From Staphylococcus argensis (lineage in GTDB: Bacteria > Bacillota > Bacilli > Staphylococcales > Staphylococcaceae): DNA of 64,000 nt. This document shows, in pieces, positions 9,816 through 19,828 of this stretch. The stretch's first letter is position 1. Each line of letters begins with the position of its first letter. The stretch is taken from NCBI RefSeq assembly GCF_002902305.1, contig NZ_PPPX01000001.1:1014062-1078061 (forward strand), read 5' to 3'. Below the pieces are notes generated by a model, which had not been told where the DNA came from, did not search any database, and saw only the letters and a list, made by a program, of their open reading frames with translations. The position numbers were made by a program, and so were the translations under genes.

Positions 9816-10532
9816 TTATTTTTTTGCGATAAAGAATAAACGGTTGCCTTCAAGGTCGCATGAATTATATTCAAAGTCAGTAAACGTATTAACGATAGTG
9901 AAACCTTTGTCTTTAAGCATTTTAAGATAAGTGTCTTGCGTATAAGTTCTCTGATAATGTGACTCGTTAATACGATGATACGTTTGATCTTCATTATGAA
10001 CGAAAAAGGTTAAATCGTGCCATACGCTAAGTGGTTCCTCGCCTCTTACAGCTTCCCAAGCGAGAAATACTTGCTCTGTTTCATCTATATAACATTGATC
10101 GTTGAACCACGTTTGCATCTTGTGCTCAGTATGGACATCGAAAATGATCAAACCTCCTGGAGTGAGATGTTGATAAACACGTTCAAAAGTTTGTTCAACC
10201 TCTTCTTCAGTTGCTAGATAATTCAAAGAATCACATAGAATAGTGACGATATCAAACTGGATACCGAGGTCGAAGTCAGTCATATCACCTTCAACCCACT
10301 TTACATTCGATGACTTCTGCTCTGCTAATGTAAGCATATCAATACTTAAATCCATACCAAACACTGTATCAAAGCCACTTAATAGAGTGGTGAGATTACC
10401 AGTTCCGCAACCTATATCTAACAGTGTTTGTCGATCTTCTCGATAATGTTCTATAATATCGCGCCAAGATGTGTAAGGTTGGTCACGTGTAAGACTGTCA
10501 TAGAACTGACTTAATTCGTGATATTGTACCAT
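9816..10532 (-). CDS. yqeM: YqeM-like SAM-dependent methyltransferase
   Basis: A 238-residue class I methyltransferase. Motif I is LLDIGCGTGNLTTLL (about residues 37-51), and the acidic loop GMDLSIDML and WVEGDMTDF follow. The substrate is unknown. The position between rsfS and comEA is the same as yqeM in Bacillus subtilis, where the gene also has no established substrate. The ATG lies two bases after the rsfS stop and lacks a good ribosome binding site, so translational coupling is likely. Confidence 0.85.
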   Translation of the reverse strand: MVQYHELSQFYDSLTRDQPYTSWRDIIEHYREDRQTLLDIGCGTGNLTTLLSGFDTVFGMDLSIDMLTLAEQKSSNVKWVEGDMTDFDLGIQFDIVTILCDSLNYLATEEEVEQTFERVYQHLTPGGLIIFDVHTEHKMQTWFNDQCYIDETEQVFLAWEAVRGEEPLSVWHDLTFFVHNEDQTYHRINESHYQRTYTQDTYLKMLKDKGFTIVNTFTDFEYNSCDLEGNRLFFIAKK

Positions 10533-10534
10533 AC

Positions 10535-10888
10535 TTAATAAACTGCCTGATTATAATTTTTAAGTGGTGCATCTTGATATAATTTTTCAAGATTATAGTA
10601 GTTACGTTCGTCTTTATGAAAGACATGGATGACTACATCTGCCAAGTCTATTAGAATCCAACGTCCTTCGTTGAAACCTTCCATTCTCTTTACATCTAAG
10701 CCTTGCTCATGCGCAGTTTCTTTCACTGCACGTGCAATAGCTTGAACTTGGCGTTCGTTATTTCCGTGACAAACGACGAAATAGTCCGTCATATCACTAA
10801 TACCTTGCATATCAAGTGAAATAATATCTTCTGCTTTCTTATTCTCAGTTGCTTTAATCACAATATTTAATAACTCGCTTGATTTCAT
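10535..10888 (-). CDS. rsfS: RsfS, ribosomal silencing factor
   Basis: A 117-residue member of the RsfS/Iojap family, which binds ribosomal protein L14 and blocks subunit joining when nutrients are short. The sequence contains SDYF-type core residues (DMTDYFVVCHGNNERQVQAI) and the C-terminal RWILIDLADVVIHVFH. It is immediately upstream of yqeM and directly abuts yqeK. An AAGGATG ribosome binding site precedes the ATG. Confidence 0.95.
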   Translation of the reverse strand: MKSSELLNIVIKATENKKAEDIISLDMQGISDMTDYFVVCHGNNERQVQAIARAVKETAHEQGLDVKRMEGFNEGRWILIDLADVVIHVFHKDERNYYNLEKLYQDAPLKNYNQAVY

Positions 10889-12044
<1,156 letters not shown>

Positions 12045-12338
12045 TTATGATGGTAAATGAATCTGTTTATTCTCGGATGATGCTTTGTACAAGACGATCA
12101 TTGACCCTATCACTTGAACGAGTTCACTCTCAGTCATCTCACTTAAATTGGCCGCTAATTCTTTCTTATCTTCAAAGTTATTTTGTAAAATGTGAACTTT
12201 GATGAGCTCTCTTTTTTCTAAAATATCCTTCAACTGTTCCACCATATTCTCATTTATTCCTGCTTTGCCAATTTGGAATGTCGGTTCAATATTATGTGCT
12301 AAGCTACGTAAATAGCGTTTCTGCTTTCCTGTTAACAT
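12045..12338 (-). CDS. yhbY: YhbY/CRM-domain RNA-binding protein
   Basis: A 97-residue single CRM domain protein associated with pre-50S ribosomal subunits. Typical parts are LTGKQKRYLRSLAH, the GxxG-type loop QIGKAGIN and the C-terminal LVQVIGSMIVLYK. A strong AGAAGGAGAG ribosome binding site precedes the ATG. It corresponds to yqeI in the Bacillus yqeG-yqeM order. Confidence 0.93.
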   Translation of the reverse strand: MLTGKQKRYLRSLAHNIEPTFQIGKAGINENMVEQLKDILEKRELIKVHILQNNFEDKKELAANLSEMTESELVQVIGSMIVLYKASSENKQIHLPS

Positions 12339-12340
12339 AA

Positions 12341-13147
12341 CTACTCTCCTTCTAAATGCTTAATGACAGTTTGCTTCATGGCTTCCGTATCGGGCTCCTG
12401 ACCCGTCCATGTTCTAAAGCTTTCTGCACCTTGATTGATAAACATGTCTAATCCGTTATAAATTTCATTTCCGTTTGCTTCTGCTTGTAGTAAAAAAGCA
12501 GTTTTGCTCGGTGTGTAAATGATGTCACTCACTAATGTGCGTTCATCGAGGTGATTTAATGCAATAACGACGTCTCTATTATTACTCATACCCGCTGGAG
12601 TCGTATTAATAATGATATCAAATTCTCCTAAATGTGCCTCTGCTTGTTGTAGGGTGAGTTTATTCACCTCTAAGTCCCAGTTATCAAAACGTTTCATAGT
12701 ACGGTTCGCAACTGATAATTTAGGTTTAACAACTTGATCAAGTACGTTAGCGATGCCCTTGCTCGCACCACCTGCGCCTAATATTAAGATATAAGCGTTG
12801 GCTAAGTCTGGGTATACAGTTTGTAAACCTTGGACGTAGCCAATGCCATCCGTGTTATAACCAATCCATTGACCATCCACAATTTTAACTGTATTAACTG
12901 CTCCTAAATCACGAGCTTGTGCATCGATATCATCGAGATAAGGGAGAATACGTTCTTTATGCGGAATAGTAATGTTAAAGCCATCTAGCTGTCTTGAAGC
13001 AATAATATCTTTGATATCGTCAAACTGTTCCGGCGGTATATCGAGCGCCTCATAAGTATCATCACGTCCTAAAGCACTGAAGTTCGCTTCGTGCATGACA
13101 GGTGATAACGAATGAGCTATAGGATGACCTATTACAGCAAATTTCAT
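12341..13147 (-). CDS. aroE: Shikimate dehydrogenase
   Basis: A 268-residue NADP-dependent enzyme that reduces 3-dehydroshikimate in aromatic amino acid synthesis. Substrate-binding parts are [15 protein letters not shown] and [14 protein letters not shown] (the catalytic Lys lies in PHK). NTDGIGY and the nucleotide-binding GAGGASKGI follow. Ribosome binding site GGTGGAG. It sits between yqeH and yhbY as in Bacillus. Confidence 0.96.
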   Translation of the reverse strand: MKFAVIGHPIAHSLSPVMHEANFSALGRDDTYEALDIPPEQFDDIKDIIASRQLDGFNITIPHKERILPYLDDIDAQARDLGAVNTVKIVDGQWIGYNTDGIGYVQGLQTVYPDLANAYILILGAGGASKGIANVLDQVVKPKLSVANRTMKRFDNWDLEVNKLTLQQAEAHLGEFDIIINTTPAGMSNNRDVVIALNHLDERTLVSDIIYTPSKTAFLLQAEANGNEIYNGLDMFINQGAESFRTWTGQEPDTEAMKQTVIKHLEGE

Positions 13148-13159
13148 AGTTTCTCCACC

Positions 13160-14266
13160 TTACATTATAGATTTACGTAATACGACATCAACATTTTTAG
13201 GAACGTGCACGATGACTTTAGCGCCTGCTTCAATAGTGATAAATCCTAGTCCGGAAATCATCACGTCGCGCTTCTCTTTGCCTGTTTCTAAACGTACACG
13301 CTTCACCTGTGACAAATCGAAATGAGAAGCAGATGTAGGTGGCGTGAGCATTTCACCTAAGTGATTGCGCCATAAGTCATCCGCTTTCTCTGTCTTCGTA
13401 CGATGAATGTTGAGTTCGTTTGAGAAGTAACACACGAGTGAACGACGTCCACCACTGACATAATCGATACGAGCGAGACCACCGAAGAAGAGTGTTTGTT
13501 CTTCGTTTAATTGATAGACACGTTGTTTGATTTCGTTCTTAGGAATAATTGTCTTCAACTCTTCAGGCGTCACATAATGGGTCATTTGATGTTCTTGAAT
13601 AATTCCTGGGGTATCGTACATAAATGACGTTTCATCTAAAGGAATATCAATCATATCTAACGTTGTACCTGGGAAACGTGAAGTTGTGACGACATCTTTC
13701 TCTCCAACACTTTGCTCAATTAAGCGGTTAATTAATGTAGACTTACCTACATTGGTTGCACCTACAATGTATACATCTTCATTGCGACGAACTTTGTTGA
13801 TGGCGTCAATTAAATCTTGAATGCCTTTATTGTGTTGGGCGGAAAGAAGTACGACTGCTTCAGCGTCTAAACCATATTTACGTGCTGTGCGACGTAGCCA
13901 GTCTTTCACTCTGTTTTTATTAATTTGTTTAGGTAAAAGGTCAATCTTATTCGCTGCAAGTATAATCTTCTTATTTCCGACGATACGTTTCACTGCATTG
14001 ATAAAGGAACCTTCAAAGTCAAAGACATCGACAACATTAACTACGATACCCTTTTTATCTGCTAGCGTATTGAGCAAATTGAGAAAGTCTTCGCTGTCCA
14101 TGCCTACATCTTGCACTTCGTTGTAATGCTTGAGACGGAAACATCTCTTACATACTACATCATCTCGGAATAAGTTATGTTCAGGTACATAGCCTGGTGC
14201 CTTCGGATCTTCAGATTGAAGCGGTGCACCGCAACCTATACATCTTAATACTTCTGTTTCACTCAA
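13160..14266 (-). CDS. yqeH: YqeH, circularly permuted ribosome-assembly GTPase
   Basis: A 368-residue GTPase needed for 30S subunit assembly. An N-terminal zinc finger (CIGCGAP and CKRCFRLKHYNE) precedes a circularly permuted G domain in the order G4 (AANKIDLL), G5 (LLSAQ), G1 (VGATNVGKSTL), G2, then G3 (DTPGI). The C-terminal domain binds RNA. The start codon is TTG, directly after the yqeG stop, with GGAGG upstream; there is no better start. Confidence 0.95.
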   Translation of the reverse strand: MSETEVLRCIGCGAPLQSEDPKAPGYVPEHNLFRDDVVCKRCFRLKHYNEVQDVGMDSEDFLNLLNTLADKKGIVVNVVDVFDFEGSFINAVKRIVGNKKIILAANKIDLLPKQINKNRVKDWLRRTARKYGLDAEAVVLLSAQHNKGIQDLIDAINKVRRNEDVYIVGATNVGKSTLINRLIEQSVGEKDVVTTSRFPGTTLDMIDIPLDETSFMYDTPGIIQEHQMTHYVTPEELKTIIPKNEIKQRVYQLNEEQTLFFGGLARIDYVSGGRRSLVCYFSNELNIHRTKTEKADDLWRNHLGEMLTPPTSASHFDLSQVKRVRLETGKEKRDVMISGLGFITIEAGAKVIVHVPKNVDVVLRKSIM

Positions 14267-14794
14267 TCACGATTCCTCCCATTTGATATAGCCTTTACGT
14301 CTAAAGTGATTTAACAAACGACGCTCAATCATGCGATTTAATTTCGTGATCCAACCATCTGTTTGTTTCACAGGAACGACCATAATCGTGTAAAGTCCAC
14401 GATTGTTTCCACCGAATACATCCGTCATCATTTGGTCGCCAATGACGACTGTCTCGCTAGGTTGGAGTCCCATGCGTTGAATTGCTTTCTTAAATGCTTT
14501 ACCCATCGGTTTCTTGGCTTTGAAAATGTAATCCACATCTAGCGATTCGGAAAAGCTACCCACACGTTGTTCATTGTTATTTGAGACAATCGTTACAGTA
14601 ATACCTAATGATTGTAATTGTTGGAACCATTCTCTCACTTCTGGTGTGGGTTCTGCCTCATCCCAACCTACTAATGTATTATCTAAATCTGTAATGATTC
14701 CTTTAACGCCACTCTGGGATAGATGTGCTAAATCAATTTGGTGGATTGATTGCACATACGCGTTTGGCATAAAGTATTTTTTAATCAAACCCAT
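14267..14794 (-). CDS. yqeG: YqeG family HAD-type phosphatase
   Basis: A 175-residue HAD phosphatase of the IIIA type. Catalytic motif I is DLDNTLVGWD, motif II is TIVSNN, and the acidic motif is VIGDQMMTDVFGGN with the Lys in FKAKKP. The substrate is not known; the gene is first in the conserved yqeG-yqeH-aroE block. Ribosome binding site AAAGGTG. Confidence 0.93.
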   Translation of the reverse strand: MGLIKKYFMPNAYVQSIHQIDLAHLSQSGVKGIITDLDNTLVGWDEAEPTPEVREWFQQLQSLGITVTIVSNNNEQRVGSFSESLDVDYIFKAKKPMGKAFKKAIQRMGLQPSETVVIGDQMMTDVFGGNNRGLYTIMVVPVKQTDGWITKLNRMIERRLLNHFRRKGYIKWEES

Positions 14795-14796
14795 AG

Positions 14797-15498
14797 TTAG
14801 TCACCTTTTTGCCCTATTTTATTCACTAAATTCTCTACCACTTGACTTGATGATTGTGCAGCTTTTTTCAGAAATGCTTCGAAGGATAATTCTGCTTCTC
14901 CATTAGCCAAATCTGAAATCGCACGCGTAATAATAAACGGTACGTTGAATTGATAACAAGTTTGCGCAATTGCTGTCGCTTCCATTTCTACTGCAAGTGC
15001 ATCTGGAAAGGCAACACGTATCGTTTCTCTTTGTGTATTGGTACCGATAAAGCTATCTCCGCTGACGATAAGTCCTTTCTGAGCAGTTAATGATTGCGCT
15101 TCAATCGCTTCTGTCGTTAGCTCTAATAGTTCTGCATCAGCTGCGTATTGTGCTGGCATTTGAGGGATTTGACCGAGCTCATATCCGAAAGCTTGTGCAT
15201 CTGCATCATGATAAGCTACACTTTCGCTCACGACCACATCTCCTACGTTTAAGTCGGCATCAAGCGCACCTGCTGAACCCGTATTGATGATGACATCGGG
15301 CTTAAATTCATGGATTAATAATGTTGTAGAAATGGCTACATTCACTTTACCAATGCCACTTTGTGTTAACACTACCTCATGACCATTCAGTTGTCCACGA
15401 TAGAACTTAACATGAGCAATATGTATTTCATCAAGTTGAGTTAATTGATCTTTAAGTATCGCTACTTCTTCTTCCATAGCGCCAATAATACCTATCAT
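14797..15498 (-). CDS. mtnN: MTA/SAH nucleosidase
   Basis: A 233-residue nucleosidase that cleaves methylthioadenosine and S-adenosylhomocysteine, feeding methionine salvage and the S-ribosylhomocysteine branch. The start [17 protein letters not shown], the substrate loop [19 protein letters not shown] and RAISDLA are all family signatures; the catalytic Asp lies in the last one. GAGGTG precedes the ATG. It is the first gene of the yqeG operon here. Confidence 0.97.
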   Translation of the reverse strand: MIGIIGAMEEEVAILKDQLTQLDEIHIAHVKFYRGQLNGHEVVLTQSGIGKVNVAISTTLLIHEFKPDVIINTGSAGALDADLNVGDVVVSESVAYHDADAQAFGYELGQIPQMPAQYAADAELLELTTEAIEAQSLTAQKGLIVSGDSFIGTNTQRETIRVAFPDALAVEMEATAIAQTCYQFNVPFIITRAISDLANGEAELSFEAFLKKAAQSSSQVVENLVNKIGQKGD

Positions 15499-15588
15499 GA
15501 TTTGTCACCTCGTTGATATATTTAATGCTTTAGTTATTTTACCATAAGTTCGAACTTTCCTCGATCATGTGCGGTCATTTCTTCATCG

Positions 15589-15641
15589 TAAAAAACACCC
15601 ACACGGATGAGTATAATCATTCTAAGTCCGCGCAGGTGTTT
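15589..15641 (-). terminator. Terminator of the flavin reductase gene
   Basis: On the minus strand AAACACC-T-GCGCGGA pairs with TCCGTGT-G-GGTGTTT, followed by a T run. It isolates the flavin reductase gene from mtnN. Confidence 0.85.
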
Positions 15642-15689
15642 ACAACCAATTTTTATTTATCTCAACGACGTTATATCGTTTAAAGCCTT

Positions 15690-16382
15690 TTATTCTTCAT
15701 CATCTGATTTATTATCGAAATTACGACCCTCTAAACCGGCTAACTCTTCTTTAGAAGCAGCAGGTGCTTTCATTTCGAAGATTTTATCTACCACTGTGTA
15801 ATCATAATAACCTAAACGTGCAATCGGACGAATAGATGGGATATCAATCTTACCTTCGTCAGTGATGAAACGATCATCTATATGCACGTGAGCAACGCGG
15901 CCAATAACGATATCTACAGTTGAAACTGGGTCGCCAGTTGGAATACGTAACGTTTGAACATATTCACACTCGAAATGGATAGGACTTTCTTTAACACGAT
16001 AACCTGGCGCTTCAATACATTCTTCTTTCGTCACACCAGCGTAATCAAATTCGTCTACATCATAATCGAGTGCTTTCGCTGAAAGATTGACTGCTTCTCT
16101 TAAATCGTATGTTGCCATGTTCCAAACGAACCAACCTGTTTCTTCGATGTTCTTCACAGTATCTTTACGTTCATGGTCACCCAAGACAGATTGGTTAGCT
16201 GCGAACATAACCATAGGAGGATCCCATGTTAAATTCTGATATTGACTGTAAGGAGCCAAATTATCTTTACCATCTTTAGATGTAGTAGATAACCAGCCTA
16301 TAGGTCTCGGTACAGTGCTGCTCTTAAATGGATCATGTAGAAGTCCGTGACTTCTTGTTCCTTGTTTTGGTGAATATTGCAT
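15690..16382 (-). CDS. Flavin reductase family protein
   Basis: A 230-residue protein with a flavin reductase-like FMN-binding split barrel. Parts that fit are STVPRPIGWLSTTSKDG near residues 21-37, NLAPYSQYQNL, and PPMVMFAANQ, followed by a middle region with FVWNMATYDLREAVN. Such proteins bind FMN and either supply reduced flavin to a monooxygenase or act as stand-alone reductases; the substrate here is unknown. GGAGGT precedes the ATG. It has its own terminator and diverges from the MFS gene across a 264-base region with palindromes. Acidic tail. Confidence 0.85.
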   Translation of the reverse strand: MQYSPKQGTRSHGLLHDPFKSSTVPRPIGWLSTTSKDGKDNLAPYSQYQNLTWDPPMVMFAANQSVLGDHERKDTVKNIEETGWFVWNMATYDLREAVNLSAKALDYDVDEFDYAGVTKEECIEAPGYRVKESPIHFECEYVQTLRIPTGDPVSTVDIVIGRVAHVHIDDRFITDEGKIDIPSIRPIARLGYYDYTVVDKIFEMKAPAASKEELAGLEGRNFDNKSDDEE

Positions 16383-16460
16383 TTTTTCATACCTCCTTGT
16401 TGTTGTTCTATACCCTTATTAACTAACTTCGATTCATAATAAATACTTATACATTTATTA

Positions 16461-16505
16461 TTGCACGTAATCAACTTAATCTTTTTAAAAGAATAAAACG
16501 TGCAA
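16461..16505. repeat. Inverted repeat TTGCACGT/ACGTGCAA
   Basis: Perfect eight-base arms (16461-16468 and 16498-16505) 29 bases apart, in the divergent promoter region between the flavin reductase and MFS genes. The two arms could be paired half sites of a regulator or an RNA stem. Confidence 0.6.
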
Positions 16506-16604
16506 ACTTTAAGAAAATTTGTATTCGTATTAATGTTAAGAATAAATAGTTTGTTATCAATTTGTGAAAAATTAAATTTTACACTTTAAATACGTTTATC
16601 TTCG

Positions 16605-16619
16605 TGTGATAATATCACA
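16605..16619 (+). promoter_or_regulatory. Palindrome over the likely -10 of the MFS gene
   Basis: TGTGATAATATCACA is a perfect palindrome around one base. The internal GATAAT is the best -10 candidate for the MFS gene, whose ribosome binding site begins 14 bases later. TGTGA...TCACA recalls CRP/FNR-type sites, but with five instead of six central bases. Confidence 0.55.
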
Positions 16620-16646
16620 GGCAAATAAAATAGAAAGGTGAATGTT

Positions 16647-17831
16647 ATGGAACAAGAGCTTAAATATAATCGAATTACTACAGTGTTCTTTATCACTGGT
16701 ATTATTGTTATGTGTAGCTTATATGCAGCTATTCCAATGCTACCCCACATTGCGAAAGATTTCGGCATCTCCAAGGCGACAGCTACTTTGAATGGTGTGG
16801 TCTTCTCACTGGCCTATTCAATTAGTTGTTTACTCTATGGTGTCATTTCAGATAAATTTGGTCGTATTAAAATTATATTGATAGGACTAGTAGGACTCGT
16901 TGTAGTTTCACTTGGTATTGGATTTGTTAACTCCTTTGGTTTATTACTTGTCCTTAGAGTCTTCCAAGGTATGTTCGCAGCGACGTTCTCACCTGTTTCT
17001 CTAGCTTATACTACTGAGATGTATCCCCCTGTTAAACGTGTGACGGCAATTAGTTTCATTAGTACGAGCTTCATGCTTTCAGGTATTATAGGTCAGAACT
17101 TAAGTGAAATCTTATCTAATGCTTATGGCTGGCGCGTTACTTATATTGTACTCAGTGTACTCTATATCATCTTAACTTTCGTCGTTTCGAAACTTGTTCC
17201 GGAAAGTCCATATCGTAACCCAGATATTAAACTTTCACGTTTCATGAGTCACTTTAAAGATATATTCTTATATAAATCAGTCATTGGATGTTTCTTTATT
17301 TCATTGACTTTACTCACAAATTTCATCAGTATGTATACCATTCTTAATGACTATATTAAATCTCATTATGTACATGGTGATTTAACGACGGCTTTCGTTG
17401 TTAAATTGTTAGGTATTATCGGCATGATTTTATCGTTATTTGCAGGACGTATTAGTGACAAGTTGAGTGTTATTTGGGTTATTAAAATTGCGCTCGTAGC
17501 TCAAATTGTTTCACTCATCGGTTTAGGTATTACTTCAAATATTGTTATCATTACTTTCTTTAGTATCGTCTTTGTTGCAGGTGTTGCATTCTGTATTCCA
17601 TCTGTGATTTCTAAAGTAGGTATGCTTGCAGCGACAAATCGCGGTTTCTTCTTATCAGTGAATACCTTTATCTTGTTCCTTGGTACTGCAATTGCACCAG
17701 TACTTTCAATTTATTTAGAAAAGCTCACTCATTATTTCGTAGCCTTTAGCATTCTTAGCTTGATCGCTTTAGCTGCGTTAATTGTTAGCTTCTTCATTCC
17801 AAAAGGTATCAATCCTGATACAGCAAAATAA
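16647..17831 (+). CDS. MFS transporter (DHA1-type)
   Basis: A 394-residue major facilitator with about 12 hydrophobic segments. The loop 2-3 signature is GVISDKFGRIKIILIG and a second-half copy is GRISDKLSVIW. It resembles proton-coupled exporters of the DHA1 group; the substrate is unknown. I place the start at the ATG at 16647 with the ribosome binding site GAAAGGTG at 16633-16640; a GTG at 16638 lies inside that site. It has its own promoter region and a strong shared terminator with the convergent dehydrogenase gene, and so is a one-gene transcript. Confidence 0.88.
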   Translation: MEQELKYNRITTVFFITGIIVMCSLYAAIPMLPHIAKDFGISKATATLNGVVFSLAYSISCLLYGVISDKFGRIKIILIGLVGLVVVSLGIGFVNSFGLLLVLRVFQGMFAATFSPVSLAYTTEMYPPVKRVTAISFISTSFMLSGIIGQNLSEILSNAYGWRVTYIVLSVLYIILTFVVSKLVPESPYRNPDIKLSRFMSHFKDIFLYKSVIGCFFISLTLLTNFISMYTILNDYIKSHYVHGDLTTAFVVKLLGIIGMILSLFAGRISDKLSVIWVIKIALVAQIVSLIGLGITSNIVIITFFSIVFVAGVAFCIPSVISKVGMLAATNRGFFLSVNTFILFLGTAIAPVLSIYLEKLTHYFVAFSILSLIALAALIVSFFIPKGINPDTAK

Positions 17832-17846
17832 AATAATTTAAAAATA

Positions 17847-17888
17847 AGCCTCAATCGTGCGAACACTAACATCAACACGATTGAGGCT
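17847..17888. terminator. Bidirectional terminator between MFS and dehydrogenase genes
   Basis: A 13-base-pair perfect stem, AGCCTCAATCGTG with CACGATTGAGGCT, and a 16-base loop lie between two convergent genes. A T-rich stretch follows on both strands. Confidence 0.9.
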
Positions 17889-17903
17889 ATCTTTATATTC
17901 GAA

Positions 17904-18734
17904 TTATTTATTTGAGTTATCTTCGCTGTCCATTGAATTATGCAGTACGTTAAGAACGAGTCCACTGACTGGAACGAATGTTTTATTTTTAGTAGATTCA
18001 GCGATAACAGAAGTTAAGTCTTTATAAATTGCATCTAACGTACCGTTATTTTTATACTCTTTAATTTCACCCCAGTTATTCGCTGCCCAACTATTACCTG
18101 TACTTACTTCAACGATATCGAGTACATCTTCTTCGTCAAGACCATAACTATTACCAAATTTCACAGCTTCAGAAATTCCCACCATGTTGATACCTAATAA
18201 CAAGTTGTTCGCTAATTTCGCTGCTTGTCCTGCACCTATTTTATCTCCTAGATCAAAGATGTGAGAACCCATCGCCTCAAAATAAGGTTTGAGTTGTTCT
18301 TTAATTTCTTGTGCACCAGATGAGAAGATTGCTAGACTACCTTTTTCAGCACCAGATAAGCTACCACTTACAGGAGCATCAAGAAGATTTAAATCATATG
18401 CTGATACTTTCTTCTCAAGATCTTCCATAATAGTTGGATTGAGGGTACTCATAACGACCACAGTTACATTATGATTATCAGCAGAAGTGATGGCATTGTC
18501 CCCGAAGATGACATCTTCTGTCTGTGCTTGGTTGCGCACCATTGTAATTACTGCATCATCAACTTGTTCAGTGACTTCTTTAATCGATTCACAATCTTGA
18601 ATGCCTTCTTTTTCCAATTCTTTAATCTTATCTTTATCAAGATCATATGCAAGAACTTGGAAGCCAGATTTTTGTAAATTCATCGCCATTCCAGCACCCA
18701 TATTTCCTAGACCTACAAAACCGATTTTTTTCAT
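17904..18734 (-). CDS. NAD(P)-dependent beta-hydroxyacid dehydrogenase family protein
   Basis: A 276-residue member of the 3-hydroxyisobutyrate/6-phosphogluconate dehydrogenase superfamily. The N-terminal Rossmann motif is GFVGLGNMGAGMAMNL. The substrate-binding DAPVSGSLSGAEKGSLAIF and the catalytic lysine region GAGQAAKLANNLLLG follow. Relatives include hydroxyisobutyrate, tartronate semialdehyde and succinic semialdehyde reductases; I cannot tell which applies. A good AGGAGGCG ribosome binding site precedes the ATG. It diverges from a LysR gene across 113 bases that hold a LysR-type palindrome, so that regulator may control it. Confidence 0.85.
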   Translation of the reverse strand: MKKIGFVGLGNMGAGMAMNLQKSGFQVLAYDLDKDKIKELEKEGIQDCESIKEVTEQVDDAVITMVRNQAQTEDVIFGDNAITSADNHNVTVVVMSTLNPTIMEDLEKKVSAYDLNLLDAPVSGSLSGAEKGSLAIFSSGAQEIKEQLKPYFEAMGSHIFDLGDKIGAGQAAKLANNLLLGINMVGISEAVKFGNSYGLDEEDVLDIVEVSTGNSWAANNWGEIKEYKNNGTLDAIYKDLTSVIAESTKNKTFVPVSGLVLNVLHNSMDSEDNSNK

Positions 18735-18804
18735 TATAAACGCCTCCTAATAGTTACTATTTTAACTTTGCATTAACCTATGCGTAAAATATATAATTAG
18801 AATT

Positions 18805-18830
18805 ATACTTATGACAAAAAATCATAGTAT
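18805..18830. promoter_or_regulatory. Candidate LysR-type operator
   Basis: ATACTTATGA, seven mostly A bases, TCATAGTAT form an interrupted palindrome (TATGA-N7-TCATA core) between the divergent dehydrogenase and LysR genes. It contains the T-N11-A pattern of LysR-type binding sites and sits just upstream of the lysR ribosome binding site. Confidence 0.6.
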
Positions 18831-18847
18831 TATTAAGGAGGTTAAGT

Positions 18848-19750
18848 ATGGACATTCGCCAACTCAAGTATTTCATCGCTGTTGTTGAGAATAAAGGTTT
18901 CTCTAGAGCAGCGGAGACGCTCTACCTCTCGCAATCAACATTAAGTAAAGTTGTTAAAAGTTTAGAGGATGAATTAGATACAACATTATTAGATCGCTCG
19001 AATAAACAGATTGAATTAACGGAAACTGGTAAGATTGTTTACCAACAAGGATTGCAAGTCTTACATTCTTTAGATAACATTACTAATCAGCTCTTTGATA
19101 TTGAGAATCTTAAACAAGGTCATATAAATATTGGGCTTCCGCCGATTTCAGGGACACTCTATTTTCCAGAAATCATTAAAACGTTTACAGACATGTATCC
19201 GAGAATTGATCTTCAAATTTACGAGGCTGGTGCATACAAGGTTAAGAATGCACTGCTTGATGGTACTGTGGATATCGTTGTTTCAATGGAGCTTGAGAGT
19301 GAAGCCAACCTTGATGTCATTCCACTCATTAATGATCCACTTGTAGTTTATGTAAATCAAGATCATCCTTTAGCACAACACGCTTCTGTTAGTTTGAACG
19401 ATCTTAAAGACGAATCATTTATCGCCCTTACATCAGACTATGAATTACGTAAAAAATTGGTTTACGAGTGCTATAAATATCATTTCAAACCCTCTATACA
19501 AATGGAAAGTACGCAATGGGACTTTATATTATCTATGGTGAATGAAGGTTTCGGAATTGCAGTCATGCCTTATTCGTTAAGTTCACTGCTCAATTTTGAG
19601 AAATTAACTACTGTTCCTATTGATGATTCTGCAATGTCGATGGATATTAATTTCGTTGTAAAAAGTCATAAACCATTGTCCACGCCGTTAAAAACTTTTA
19701 TTGAATATACGAAGGAACACATTCATTCTATGAAATTTAGTAATACTTAG
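18848..19750 (+). CDS. LysR-family transcription regulator
   Basis: A 300-residue LysR-type regulator. The N-terminal winged helix is MDIRQLKYFIAVVENKGFSR with AAETLYLSQSTLSKVVKSLE, then a linker helix and a periplasmic-binding-like effector domain (about residues 90-295). Overall it resembles the CidR/YwbI type. It has a strong AAGGAGG ribosome binding site. It diverges from the dehydrogenase gene and is followed 78 bases later by a CMD-family gene on the same strand, so both are probable targets. The effector is unknown. Confidence 0.9.
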   Translation: MDIRQLKYFIAVVENKGFSRAAETLYLSQSTLSKVVKSLEDELDTTLLDRSNKQIELTETGKIVYQQGLQVLHSLDNITNQLFDIENLKQGHINIGLPPISGTLYFPEIIKTFTDMYPRIDLQIYEAGAYKVKNALLDGTVDIVVSMELESEANLDVIPLINDPLVVYVNQDHPLAQHASVSLNDLKDESFIALTSDYELRKKLVYECYKYHFKPSIQMESTQWDFILSMVNEGFGIAVMPYSLSSLLNFEKLTTVPIDDSAMSMDINFVVKSHKPLSTPLKTFIEYTKEHIHSMKFSNT

Positions 19751-19828
19751 TATTATCATTATGAACTTTTAGAATATAAGATCTCGTACTACAATAGAAT
19801 TAGAGTTTCGATAGAGGAGGTCTTAACG

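Noticed and set aside
16638-16646. GTG as start of the MFS gene
   Set aside because: The GTG is part of the GAAAGGTG ribosome binding site of the ATG at 16647.
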